64,000 nt of DNA from Symsagittifera roscoffensis (GCF_963678635.1 NC_087071.1:45619095-45683094), one strand, 5' to 3'. Counted from the stretch's first letter, positions 9,333 through 19,984 are shown. Made by a program: numbers and translations. Notes: generated by a model not told the origin, from the letters alone.

Positions 9333-10655
9333 CTAGCACAACTCTTTCTTTATTCTCTGGAATGACTCTTCCGCTGCGTTATTCCACGAGAACTTCTTGC
9401 CCTTGTGCCTCATTAACTGTTGTATCGGATAAACCTTATCTGCATAGCCTTTGACGAATTCTTTGTAGTAATTTGCAAAACCCAGAAAGCTCATCAATTG
9501 GTGTTCCGTTTTCGGCGATTTCCAAGTTAGAACTGCTTCTACTGCGTCTGGATCTGGTCTGATGCCGTGTTTGTCCACCATCGTGCCCAAGTATTTTATC
9601 GAGTCCTTGAGTATCTCACACTTTGATGGTTTGCACTTCAGTCCCGACCTCTTCATACACGGAAATATTTCGTCAAGTCTCTCAATGTGGTCCTCTAGTG
9701 TGGGTGTCGCTATTACCACGTCATCCACATAGCACATTACCAGATTGCCATACTTCTTCGTCACGCCTATCAGCGCGTGTGCCATCAACCGCTGAAAAGT
9801 GGCTGTGGCATTGCAAAGTCCAAACGGCATCCGTTTCCATTGAAACAGACCCAACTCGCAGGCAGACCCTGTCTTGTCCCTGTCCTGCTTCCTGAGTGGT
9901 ACCTGCCAAAAAGCCGAGCCTAAATCAAGAGTCGTAAAAAATTTTGCATCACCTAACTTCGAGAGGCTCTCATCAATCCTAGTTATGGGATAGGCATCCT
10001 TCACCGTGACGGAGTTCAGGTATCGAAAGTCACAACAAAACCTCAACTGGTCGCCTTTCTTTTTGACCATCACTACTCCACACGCCCATGGTGATTTGGA
10101 TGGTTCTATCATGTCATACTCTAGTAGCGTTCCAATCTCCTTTCTACACGCATCCGATTTGTGTGGGGTCATGCGCCTCGCCCCCTCCCTGTGCGGTATT
10201 GCGTTTTCCTCAAGTTCTATTTCATGCTCGACAAAATTATAACACGTGATGTCTGCCTTATGTCTTGAAAAAACGTCTTCGTTCCGTTCTAGTACGTCCT
10301 TGATGGCTTCGAGCTGTTCGTCCATTAACTTGCCTCTTGAGTGTTCAATTTCCGGTAGAACCGGTTTTTCACCCTGTATTTCGTCTAATGTGAGCCGTTC
10401 CGGGAAATTCGAATAGCTTGATAGTCCATCGTCTGTCTCCGACTTAAGTGACTTCACAAGACCTGATGAATCTTTTATTTTATTCAATATTCTCAAGATA
10501 CAAATTTTGTCCCTATGAATGGGACAATCAACAACTTCATTTTGTTTATGGTTTTCAGTCATTTCATAACGAGTTTTAACAGGTAAAGCAAATACCAGTT
10601 TCCTCCCCCTCTGTATCGTGATTGGCATGTCAAGGGTATTCAACAAGACACTCAC
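9333..10655 (-). pseudogene. Ty3/gypsy reverse transcriptase
   Basis: 440 codons with the full RT signature: MIEPSKSPWACGVVMVKKK at residues 182-200, RFCCDFRYLN at 205-214, TTLDLGSAFWQVPL at 241-254 with the first catalytic Asp at 244, MPFGLCNATATFQ at 276-288, and the YVDD box at 309-312. These are followed by the thumb (LKCKPSKCE, KYLG) and the connection FLGFANYYKEFV. The N-terminal 130 residues join protease to RT. All catalytic residues are present. The frame ends at TAG 9333-9335 and RNase H continues beyond. Upstream the frame is separated from protease by two frame changes. Confidence 0.9.
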
Positions 10656-11588
10656 GCAGAGGCCGTTTTTCGTAATCGAGGATGCTCTTAAAGGATCTTC
10701 CTAAAACAGCAGCACTTTGACTATTTGGATTTGGGACTACGCATACCTGCTTGTTGTCACTTAGTTCATTGTAATTTTTCATTCGTAAGCTCACAATCGC
10801 CGCTTCGTTGTTCGCCTTTAGCCTCACCCTCCTTTGGTTTCATTTGCCATTATTAAATTTACCGGTTTGATTGCGTACCTCCTATCCGGGTTCCGTATCC
10901 TGAACATTGCGTTAATTGGTTCAATCGCTACATCAAAGTTCCTGACGAAGTCTCTGCCTAAAAAAAAATGGTCAGACTCATCTAGGTTTTCTACCACAAC
11001 AAAGCTCATCCACAGGTTACGTTCCCCCAGATTGAGGGCTATTATCGGCGTTCTGCCCAACACCAGCAGGGCCCCTTTGTTTGCAGCTGACAACCGTATT
11101 CTCGAATCTATCAAATCATCTTTGTTGAAGCCCATTCGTTCCCAAGTTTCGATTGGTATGACACTCAAGACTGCTGCCGTATCAAGTAACCCACGTAACT
11201 TTTTCCGACGAGTCTTTTTGCCACTTATGTCTAGCACGTGTCCTGTCACATCTGCCTCTGTCCCGATGTGCATTGCATCTTCTTCAAGCATGGCGAAATG
11301 TCCAATTGATCTCACTTTCAACTCTTCTTTTCCCACGTAGATTTGCCCAATTAGGTCTTCATCACATGTTATCATTGTTTTCGTATAGATGTTGATTCTA
11401 TCTATATTTAGCATCACCTCATGTGGACCATAAGCTTCTGTGTACCTGTTATCAACACGTACCGACTTGCTACCCCCTCTTGTGAGTAGTGCCCTCAATG
11501 CTCTAGATGTCGTTTTTGGGCTTATACAACTCAAGTAATCTTGGTACACATCAATGTGCATTATTGTCTGGTCACTTGGTTCGCTCAA
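10630..11588 (-). pseudogene. Retroelement aspartic protease region and PR-RT linker
   Basis: The 11588-10824 frame (254 codons) has the pepsin-type half-site LLDTAAVLSVI (DTA at 136-138) and a C-terminal hydrophobic FLGRDFV strand, the usual layout of a gypsy protease that acts as a homodimer to cleave Gag-Pol. It ends in TGA at 10824-10826. A second frame (10827-10630) continues with NKQVCVVPNPNSQSAAVLGRSF and then hands back to the original frame near 10655, so two compensating indels lie in the linker. The protease frame differs from gag by a +1 step in a short overlap at 11572-11588. Confidence 0.8.
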
Positions 11589-12075
11589 GTTTCTCGTTTC
11601 TCGTTAATTCGTGGCCGCCCACAGTGATTATTGTCATTATTCTTGCCCCAATTTTTGTTATGCCAAATGGCTTTCCTGTAATCATTTTTACAGTGTTGCA
11701 GTTTCCTTTTTTTGTCGACCCCTCAGCAGCTTCTGGTATTGTTTGTGAGCAACCTAATGTTTCGTTCATTTTCTGTCTTTGGATTTCTTGCTTCAGCCGT
11801 TGTTCTATTTCTTTCGCTGCCAGGTCTTGTTCCACTTTGTTGATAGCCTCCGCTGCCGCCTTCTCATAATCGATTTCTAGGGCGTTCTTCGCCGTAGCCT
11901 CTACTGCACTATTACATTGTGTTACAGCTTTCACTGTTTTCGTCGGTAGCTCCGCACTTGGTCTTTCTACGTTTTTCGTCTCAAATTCACCTTGTCTGTT
12001 TCTTTGGTTCTGCACCGCTGCTAGCGCCAACTTCTGTTTTGGATGACTCTGATTCTTGACCGCTTCCCAAAACAA
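11572..12075 (-). pseudogene. Gag C-terminal charged segment after the zinc knuckles
   Basis: Same frame as gag, following the TGA at 12079-12081. The product is Lys/Glu/Gln/Ala-rich with a helical stretch (EIDYEKAAAEAINKVEQDLAAKEIEQRLKQEI begins this type of run near the middle), then ends in a basic tail. There is no enzyme motif. It overlaps the protease frame by 17 bases, the region where gag and pol frames exchange. Confidence 0.6.
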
Positions 12076-12078
12076 CGG

Positions 12079-12570
12079 TCAGTCCATCCTGAAGTGCCCC
12101 TCTTGGTTGCAGAAGAAGCATCTTGCACCTATTTTGATGATCAAGCCACTATAGAACTCGTGTTCTTCCATCTGGCTCATATCTTCCTGATCGGGTGCAT
12201 ATCCCAAACACTTCATGCTCTGTTTGTATGTCGTGCAATCCGCCACATGATGATCAGCTGACCCGCAGTTAGCACATGATCTGCGTTTGTCCATGTCATC
12301 TCTGGGCTTGTACCATGACGACCTCTGTGGCTGACTCCCCCCTTGTGTGTTCCTGTTGTCTGAGTACGAGTATTTCTTGGGTTTCATCAGCATGTACTCT
12401 CTTGACTTCTGCCTCATCTCTTCTGGAGTTGGTGCACTGTCTTTCGACAATGCGTAGTACGTTGCTAACATCGTTCTCAAGTCATCACTCTTTACCCCAT
12501 CAATGAACTTTGAGGCGATGCTGAAGTTTCTTCGATTGGTAGATTCTTCCGGGTCACTCCTTCTTCTCAA
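12079..12570 (-). pseudogene. Gag nucleocapsid with two CCHC zinc knuckles, second one cut
   Basis: 163 codons. The first knuckle C99-x2-C102-x4-H107-x4-C112 is complete. The second has C151, C154 and H159, and its final cysteine position (164) is exactly the TGA stop at 12079-12081, one base away from a Cys codon. The frame is shared with the upstream and downstream gag pieces, so this is a point nonsense mutation. CCHC knuckles bind element RNA during packaging. The part before the knuckles (FIDGVKSDDLRTML) is typical of the capsid C-terminal region of gypsy Gag. Confidence 0.85.
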
Positions 12571-12627
12571 GCTCTCAAGATCATCTAGGAACCTGTCTAT
12601 CGATTCATCGTCCCTTTGTCTCCTCTT

Positions 12628-13308
12628 CTAAATTCGCATCATCGCTTGATGACCCTTCATGCCTGAGCGGAATCCATTTAACAATATTTCAAAGATTTTG
12701 TCCGCTGTGTCGCGTTCCTCTTCTTTCTTCGCAACCACGCATTTCAATGCCGTGCCTTCCAGATTGCTCAGTATCGCTGTACATGCTTGCCTCTCATCGT
12801 TCAAGTTGTCTTGTTCTAAGTGCAACCTCATGACTTCTATCCAATTGTCAATGCATCCATCTGAATCATTTTTGAACTCCTTCGGTTTCTTGAAGGTTTT
12901 CCTGGATTTGTTGCTTCCTCTGTCACTCGAGTCGGTATTCCTTGTGGCGAAGGCTTCTAGCGTCCTGTTCATCATTTCCCAGGTGCTTGCCCATGTCATG
13001 GCATCCGGTCCCACGTTGTTGTGAGTCGTGGAGTCACCTGGACCACTGGTTGTGTTCGCTGTTCCATTTTTTATAATGGCCCTTGCCCCCACCGGTGGCG
13101 TAATCGCGGCCTCCCGGGTTGAGGGTAAAGGTGTTGACTGTCGTTTGTTCCTTTGAGGCTCCACGAAGTTCACTCTATTACCTTGTGTCCTCTCTGCAGC
13201 TGGCCTGTCTTGTTGTGTTGAATTCCTCGAAATAGCGTCTAGCTTTGTCTGTATTGCACTGGAGCTCTCAGCTTGTTCCCTACTCATCGTATCCATTCTC
13301 GTTTCCAA
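12628..13308 (-). pseudogene. Gag capsid-like region
   Basis: 226 codons in the same frame as the neighbouring gag pieces, bounded by TAA (13315-13317) and TAG (12628-12630). The C-terminal half resembles a retrotransposon capsid: KKPKEFKNDSDGCIDNWIEVM, then QACTAILSNLEGTALKCVV and a helix ending MKGHQAMMRI. The next codons after the TAG (RRQRDDESIDRFLDDLE) continue the capsid without a frame change. The N-terminal part is Thr/Arg-rich and probably disordered. Confidence 0.8.
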
Positions 13309-13314
13309 ACTCCC

Positions 13315-13923
13315 TTACTGACAATTCACTGCGTCATATCGCTGCTTCATTTCTCGCATGTCTTTTCTGATGTTCTTGACTCGCTCTTCATCAGTGGTTT
13401 CTACTTTGTCAGACATCTTCTGAAGCTTTTCCTCCGTTGCTCTCGCTAGATGGAAATAGTTGTCCAAGTTCTCATGTTTGTTGTTTCTCATTTCCTTCCT
13501 TATCACATTTCTATCCTCTTCGCTGTGCTTCAGTTTCTCATCTATCTGATCTAGCTTCGCCATCAAGTCGCTTAATTCGAGAGTTGTCGTTCCATGGTCC
13601 GTTGTTGTCCTGTAGTCGCTCGCTGGACCCGGTTTTCTCTGACCCTCGGTCTCTGTCGTTCTCGTGGATACTGTTCCGAATGTTTTGCTTTTCTCGACTT
13701 TCGTCTCCTCCACTGCTGCGTCCTTCGATCTCATTCCGACCATCCTCGCTAATCTTTCAGTAAAAGACGTTCTCTTTTGAGACTCATCCGTCCCTGTTTC
13801 TGGCGTGTTGCCTGTTGTGTCTTCCACGTTGTCTATCGGTGAGAACTCTACGGGTTTCGGGTTAGGTTCTTCTGCATTGGGCATTGGAGTTGACTCTGTC
13901 GTCTTCCTTCCTGCTTCATCCAC
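13315..13923 (-). pseudogene. Gag N-terminal region with coiled coil
   Basis: 202 codons from the first ATG. The open frame actually reaches back to a stop near 14,035 without another ATG, so the authentic start could lie upstream or after a splice. Residues 1-90 are acidic and Thr/Pro-rich. Residues about 115-195 are a charged coiled coil (LSDLMAKLDQIDEKLKHSEED). It ends in TAA, and the same frame continues as the capsid segment. Confidence 0.7.
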
Positions 13924-14249
13924 ACTTTGATCAGGTGTCTCTAGATCAATCTCGATTGTTGGTTCTACTCGTTCACCTTCCGTGCCCTCTTTTGCTCTTT
14001 TTTCAGCTACCGGTACCCTGCTCCGCCTCCTTATTTACAATTGTTACTATTTACAGTATTATTATCGACAAAATTCTACTCTAAGATTAAAACCTCTTTT
14101 GACAAAATTTTATTAAAAAAAATTGACAATTTGCTAAAAACAACTTTTCTTAAGCTCTTGAAAATTTTATATGTTAGGATAGGATAGATAATATGATTTT
14201 ACTATTGGTTACTTCAACCTGACTTAGTACTCTTTTAGTACCCCCCTTC

Positions 14250-14880
14250 CTAATGCTGTTCCAAGACTTTCTCTCTACCGTCTCAAGACTATTCAGTGTT
14301 GTCCCAGCACTTCTCGTTAGTATCCCCAGACTAGTGTCCCAAGACTAATATCCCAAGACCAACGACCCAAGACTAATGTCCCAAGACCAACGTTCCAAGA
14401 CTAGTGTCCCAAGACTAATGTCCCAAGACCAATGGCCCAAGACCAACGTCCCAAGACCAACGTCCCAAGACTATTGTCCCAAGACTAATGTCCCAAGACC
14501 AATGGCCCAAGACCAATGTCCCAAGACCACTGTCCCAAGACCAATGGCCCAAGACCAACGTCCCAAGACAAGTGTCCCAAGACTAATGTCCCAAGACCAA
14601 TGGCCCAAGACCAACGTCCCAAGACCCTTGTCCCAAGACCACTGTCCCAAGACCAATGTCCCAAGACCAACGTCCCAAGACCAATGCCCCAAGACCAATG
14701 TCCCAAGACCACTGTCCCAAGACCAACGTCCCAAGACGAATGTCCCAAGACTGTCTCGTACCAAGACTGCTCTGGTCCAAGACTGTCCCAAGGCTGCACT
14801 GTCCTAAGACTGTGTTATTCCAAGATTGTCCCCAGACTGCAATGTCCCAAGGCTTCTTCGGTACTGTCCCAAGACTCGTC
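14250..14880. repeat. 14-bp minisatellite (unit ATGTCCCAAGACCA)
   Basis: About thirty near-perfect copies of a 14-bp unit in the core (about 14,333-14,755), with decayed units on both sides. Common variants are ACGTCCCAAGACCA and ATGGCCCAAGACCA. Because three units make 42 bases, every frame on both strands is open and reads a 14-residue repeat (plus strand SQDQ/PKTN-like, minus strand LGTLVLGHW-like). These long overlapping ORFs are an effect of the repeat, not evidence for genes. It lies 330 bases upstream of the gag ATG, inside the leader of the gypsy-like element. Confidence 0.95.
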
Positions 14881-15744
14881 ACTGAGTGTCTGGATATCGA
14901 GTCTCTTCTTCTTCGTTGTAGGGACTATTGAACCACTGTACATTTTACAACCACTTGAGCTCTAGTAAAAATTTTCCCGAAATCCCTATCTTAATGGTCG
15001 AAACCCAAATACTAATCCAGTCTTTTCAGGCTATTTGAAACCCTAATTTCCCCGCAGGTATCTTGTGATCACTTGTTCGTTAAATTACCAACAACAAATT
15101 TTCACTAAAACCTAAAATTTAAAACTGGAAAAAATTTCAAAAACAGATGGGTGAATTTTCCTGAAATTCAAGGTTGACTGATGTCAATTTTTGTCCTAAA
15201 AAATGTCTGGTACCCGATTGCCTCGCGTTTTCCTCCCCCCTGCTAGCGATCTTATGGGGTATCACAAAAACTGTCTATGTCCGTTCCCCCTTACCGATCC
15301 GACCAGGGTATCTACCTTAACCTGATTCTATTTTTGGATATCCGCTTCCTATAACCAACGCGTGTAAATATCTAAGGTAACTAAGTCGACGATGCCGAAC
15401 AATTAGTTACTCTAACGTGTCCCCCCTTTTTACAATTTACAACCGCTAACCTCTAACTTAACCAGCCCCCCTGATAACCTCCCCCCTCTTTAGCCCACCT
15501 CTTAAGCCAAAAAATCCCTTAAGCGCCGGGTGCTAAACCTCTCGAGAGAAAACCGTAGACCTGTTTCCAGGCCTGCTTGTGCAAAAACTGCCTCAAAACA
15601 ATGGGACTTCGCTTATCCAATTTTACACTTATCTCCTATAATGTAATGTGGATTCTAACAATACCCGTTGCCCGACTTGAGAACACCCCTGTGCGTCCTC
15701 TTGTAGTGATCCTTGGTGGTTGTCTCTGCTCTGCACTTGACAGC
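14881..15744. other. Non-coding leader or LTR region, no gene seen
   Basis: C-rich short blocks (CCCCCC runs near 15,232, 15,421, 15,467 and 15,480) alternate with AT-rich DNA. I see no coding similarity. This could hold the 5' LTR end and primer binding site of the gypsy-like element, but no convincing site was found. Confidence 0.4.
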
Positions 15745-16015
15745 AGCACCACTTTCCCACTTGGCTGGTCACCTCTTCCAGTCAAGTTTCCAGTGGGTTC
15801 AGCTTAGTACTTATGAACCACTTTCCCACTCGGCTGGACACCTCTTCCAGTCAAGTCTCCTAGTGGTCCGGTTCGATCCTTGTGAACCACTTTCCCACTC
15901 GGCTGGTCATCTCTTCCAGTCAATTCTCCTAGTGATCCGGTTCGATCCTTGTGAACCACTTTCCCACTCGGCTGGTCACCCTTTCCAGTCAAGTCTCCTA
16001 GTGGTCCGATTAGGT
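15745..16015. repeat. 69-bp tandem repeat, four copies
   Basis: The segment starting CCACTTTCCCAC recurs at 15,749, 15,818, 15,887 and 15,956, exactly 69 bases apart; each unit contains GGCTGG, CTTCCAGTCAA and GGTTCGATCC. Since 69 is 23 codons, an open frame of repeated 23-residue units appears on both strands. U3-type enhancer repeats in LTRs have this form, but the role here is inference. Confidence 0.92.
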
Positions 16016-17340
16016 TGCAATCTATCTGAAAACCCTTAACAACGCCCCCCACTCGGGCTCCTTATTGAAGTCACTGGTTTAAATTGCTAGATTGATCGAA
16101 ACGATCGGTCTTATAAAACAGTATGGGTATACTATTTAATTAATTTAAAGGTTTGATCCAAATGATCCGGTATCAAAGTCACTGTATTTTCGTTTTATGG
16201 TTTTTGTTCCTTTTTCTAAACTTTTTTTGTTTTTGTCCCCCTAGTTGCCCCCTTTACTCGGTTAGCTAGGCCTCGTTCGGAGAGCGTACCAGGAAGTTTT
16301 CTCAAGTTTTCTTATAAAGCTATCACGGTACAACCGGAAGGTTTACACGTTCCCGCTGAACCATACCACCGGTACTCTAGAATGGGCATGCAGCCCGGAG
16401 CTGTGTCAAGTGGGTTCGACTCCGTAGTCATGATGTCGTAAAAACACCCAGGAGCGCCATAAAAACACTATGTAACAGCCGCCTACTTCAGTCACATATG
16501 AGGCTTAAGAAAAATAGGCCCTATAACCATTGGCTCAAGAGTCAGGGACACTATCTCTTGTGTTTTTTTTACCTCAAGAACGGTCGGAGCCAATTCGAAT
16601 CACTTGCGACATGAGACTAGAACCCGTTACAGCTTAAAGGCTACTACCAAAATATCCCCCCACTCTAGAAAATAAGAACGTCCCCATACCTAGGTCTTGA
16701 AATACCCAAATACGCGAACGCCGTTAAAAACAGGGTCGGAACAATCCGTTAAGTTACTTTTTATTGGACAGTGGAACTTTGATCCATTTTCAGATAGATC
16801 AACCTAAAACTCGCCTTATCTCAACATAACAATCGTAAAACACACTCGAGAAAATTAAATCAGGGACTCACATGTTGATGCACTCGAGTAAAAGGAGTAA
16901 TTAAATTGGTAAGCAACTCGAAAATTAGATAATATAACTAAAGTTTAATACTAATCAGTTTTGATAACAGAAGTAAGTTCTGGCTCTAGAATTGGAGTTT
17001 TTGTATGAACCATTGGGACACTCAAGCTGTCCACCTTTTTATTGAAGGTTCACTCTGGTTCGTTTCGAATAGTTGTTCTCTCTTCTTTTTGTTAGCTCTC
17101 CTCCTATTTCGAGATAAGACAGCTCTACTCGTGTTTTATTTTTTATCGGGAAATTGCGAATAGCAATTTCCTGCTGTTTTTTTGAGTATTTTCCCGCAAT
17201 TGTAAATTCGGTCGTTCTGATTTTTCGTTTTTTGTTTTCAGTTGGTACGAGAAAAGTGAGCATAACATGCTCCATTCGAAATTTTGAAAATTAAAACTTC
17301 AATCCAAAATTACGTATTTTTGTGTTTCTCAAGTTCAAAC
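16016..17340. other. Leader/boundary region with CTCGAG-rich part
   Basis: No recognisable gene. Composition shifts from mixed to AT-rich between about 16,700 and 17,000, marking the likely outer edge of the gypsy-like element. ACTCGA-type sites cluster at 16,845-16,925 (three to four copies). A pol III B-box-like GGTTCGACTCC lies at 16,413-16,423 on the plus strand without a convincing A box. A small minus-strand ORF at 17,275-17,039 (78 codons, Lys-rich) matches nothing I recognise. Confidence 0.4.
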
Positions 17341-19265
17341 TTCCAGATATGACCGACTGGCACATACTTTTGATTTGCCCATGAGTTTCGCATCAATTTC
17401 AAAGTTTGAACAACTGAATGATGTGCGGGTAAATGTGTTCCAGTACCAAAAGGGAAACTTGTTGCCTATGTGGTTTACAGGATTTGTGGTTTGTACCACT
17501 TTTGATTTACTTCGACTTTGAATCTTTTCTTAAACCTTTTTATTTCTTGCCCTGATAATCTATCGCGATCATCAGCACAAGCTGTACAAAAAGATGAAGC
17601 TTGTGGATACTCATTGGCTGTCTTTGAATATGACAGCTCCGATCAAAGCATGACAAAGTTTCTCAACCAGTTGCAGCAGTTAGCGAGAGAGATATATGAT
17701 CAAAAGCGACGGTTTCCTCATTTGATTGGAAGTCAAATCTTGTTGCAAAAAGGAAAAACTTAAGCATATTGAATTTGCTGTATACTTTTTACCAACGAGC
17801 ATGAAAAATGCCTTGACCATTTTCTTTTTTCTGGAAAGTTTCTGGGATGGTCACATCAAAAATGCAATCTAGCTACGAAATGTGAATTTTACCCCAACCA
17901 TTGGACATAACATCCAGAACTATGACCTTCACAACATTTGCCACGACTTTCATGAATGCGAGCCAACCAGTACATTGAGTGTTATTCCCAGCACCGACGA
18001 AAAATATATATCGTTAAGCATCAGAGTCACAATTAAAACTATAAAAAGAAAGAACGGAACTGATGAAAAGGTTTCGAGTTTTCAGATTCCTTGACTCATG
18101 TAAGTTTTTAAAATCTTCCTTGCAGAATTTAATTGATAATCTACCAGTGCAAAAAATTTCGATTTTAAGCGAGTATTTTGCAAACGAGACGGAGGAGCAA
18201 GGAGTTCTGATACGACGAAAAGGTTTCTTACCCTAACCCTAAATGGCTAATACAGAAAGTATTGCAGAAAAAGAACAGCCTCCCTTGTAGCAATGGTCCG
18301 ATTTTTGATTGGAGGAAAAATTGCAAGTTCAGAATCGGATCTAGAACATGCAAGGAAAGTTTTTGGAGAGTTCAAATGTCAGAACTTGGAGAACTATCAC
18401 AACTTGTTTTTCAAGTGTGATACACTCCTTCTTGCTCGCGTCTTTGTGTTTTGCCAAATTAGTCACCAAATTTTTGACCTGGATTGTTCGCACCAGTTCA
18501 GTGCATCCAACTTAGCTGAAGACGCCTTCAAAGTTATCTGCAAATACTTGAAAGTTAAGATATTATCAGACCGCAAGCATCTCGAAAGGTTCGAGAATAT
18601 GACGCGAGGTGGCTCTGCATCTGTGTTACATAGTCCCTTTTTCAAAGCAAACACCAAGAAATGCCCCGACTTCAACCCAGATCAACCTTGCACCTACGGG
18701 TTTATGATAAATGCGAATAACCTCTATGACGGCGTCATGCAAAAGGAAAAAAACGCGGTGCGTAACTTTGAGTTAAAAGAGTATAGAGAAGACGAGGTAA
18801 TTTTCAACCAAATGCTTAAATCTTCTGAAGCCTCTCTGATTGGATTTATATTAGAAGTTGATCGGTAGTACCCAGAAGAATTTTATGACAATCATCATGA
18901 TTACAATTTAGCGACTACCGAAGAAACAGTACCCCAGGATTGGTTGAGTCACTACCAAACAAAGTCACTCGGACAAATGAGAAATCAAGATACTGAAAGA
19001 CGTTCAATTGGTAAGACCAAAAAGTTACTGCAGACATTGCATGAGAAGTCAAACTATACAATTCATTGCAAAGTTTTGCAAATGTATGTTCGGTTAGGAT
19101 TGAAGTTAAAAAAATGCACCATGTGCTGATCCGGACAGTCTCCTGTACGAAATCAAAAGTGAAGGTTTATACCGCAAAACTTCCGAAAAAAAGAAACATT
19201 TTTGAATAAACTTGAACTGTCAAATTACGCGAAGAACCGCCGTCTCTCCGATCAAAAAACAAAAT
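17340..19265 (+). pseudogene. Polinton/Maverick-type protein-primed DNA polymerase B, degenerate
   Basis: Fragments in three frames follow the order of a Polinton PolB. They are an N-terminal strand with VNVFQYQKGNLLP; an Exo I-like FDFESF near 17,500; an Exo II-like GHNIQNYD near 17,905; SVIPSTDEKYISLS near 17,990; ENYHNLFFKCDTLLLARVF near 18,395; RGGSAS near 18,610; and the palm segment MINANNLYDGVMQ near 18,700. Then come a YPEEF segment, NYTIHCKVLQMY, and the motif C region DPDSLLYEIK near 19,135 (normally DTDS). At least five frame breaks or stops are present. The fingers region between about 19,115 and 19,130 is deleted. No Polinton capsid, ATPase, protease or integrase gene was found nearby. 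Confidence 0.75.
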
Positions 19266-19289
19266 AGTTTTTGCTCGAAGAAAAATTTA

Positions 19290-19600
19290 ATTTGTATTTC
19301 AAAAAAAAAATATTTTACTCGGAGATTTTTGTTCTGTATAGCAAACTTTTAATCGGTCGGCAAATTTTTTTGAAAAAGAAAAATTAGGGAGAGGAAGCTT
19401 TTTTGAAGAAAAAAGTTTTTTTTTGGTCGGCGAAAACTTGTGCGCGGAATTTTGTTTGGGCGTAAATTTTTTTTTGAAAAAAAAAAATTTTTGAGCGGGA
19501 GTTTTTTTTTTTAAATTTTTTATCGGCGAAAAGTTTTTCTGTCCACGAATTTTTTTTGTGATGACCGATTTTCAGTTTTTTGAAATTTTTTTTTGATGAA
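19290..19600. repeat. Homopolymer-rich degenerate repeat
   Basis: Poly-A and poly-T runs of 8-12 bases alternate with short GGTCGGC / GGCGAAAA blocks at roughly 50-60 base intervals. It appears to be a decayed low-complexity tandem array following the polymerase relic. Confidence 0.6.
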
Positions 19601-19984
19601 TGATTCTTGAGGTCACACTTGACCTTCAGGTCGCTTTTTGTTGCACCTGGACTTCAAGTTAAAATGATGTAGCAGCAACAAAAAAAGATTCCATTTTTTT
19701 GACAACACCTTAGTGATCATCGTTAAATGGGCTAGTAGTCATTTAATTATACATTTAGAATGCAGAAAACTATCATCCAAAAGTGTATCAAAAACTGCTC
19801 AGAAAGTGTTGTTTCATCAGTGATATCGAGTTAGCTTGACCTCTGGCTGGTTATTCAAAATTAAAAACAGTCGAATCGCATCCGAGTCACACAATCTGCA
19901 AATTGTTACTTCGACGAAAACATCTTAATCAGCTTTCGATATCCTCGTTGATGGCCAGCAGGCTGTTCCCTACGGTCACAAAAA

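Larger units (their letters stand above)
1..14050 (-). mobile_element. Giant Ty3/gypsy-like retroelement, decayed, runs off left edge
   Basis: Read on the minus strand, the domain order is gag, CCHC nucleocapsid, protease, RT, truncated RNase H, integrase with GPY/F tail, acidic segment, macro domain, then a second coding block with a coiled coil and two SGNH-like domains, then another ORF leaving the window. PR-RT-RH-IN order with a D-x58-D-x35-E integrase places it with Ty3/gypsy elements. All coding parts share one strand, no other transposon boundary is visible between them, and the base composition is uniform and less AT-rich than the DNA beyond about 17 kb. Many stops and frame changes show the copy is inactive. 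That the second block belongs to the same element is inference. LTRs could not be delimited: the 3' one would lie left of the window and the 5' one somewhere in 14.9-17.3 kb. Confidence 0.8.

Noticed and set aside
7799..13317. Alternative genetic code or stop readthrough in gag-pol
   Set aside because: All three stop codons occur in frame, at positions where other residues are expected, together with frameshifts and deletions; decay explains it.
14376..14965. Several overlapping ORFs of 90-149 codons on both strands
   Set aside because: They are produced by the 14-bp minisatellite, which is open in every phase; sequence and length follow the repeat only.
16400..16425. tRNA gene near a perfect B box (GGTTCGACTCC)
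   Set aside because: No A box at the right distance and no cloverleaf could be drawn.
18225..18245. CCCTAACCCTAAA, like a telomeric repeat
   Set aside because: Only two units within a decayed coding region; too short to mean anything.
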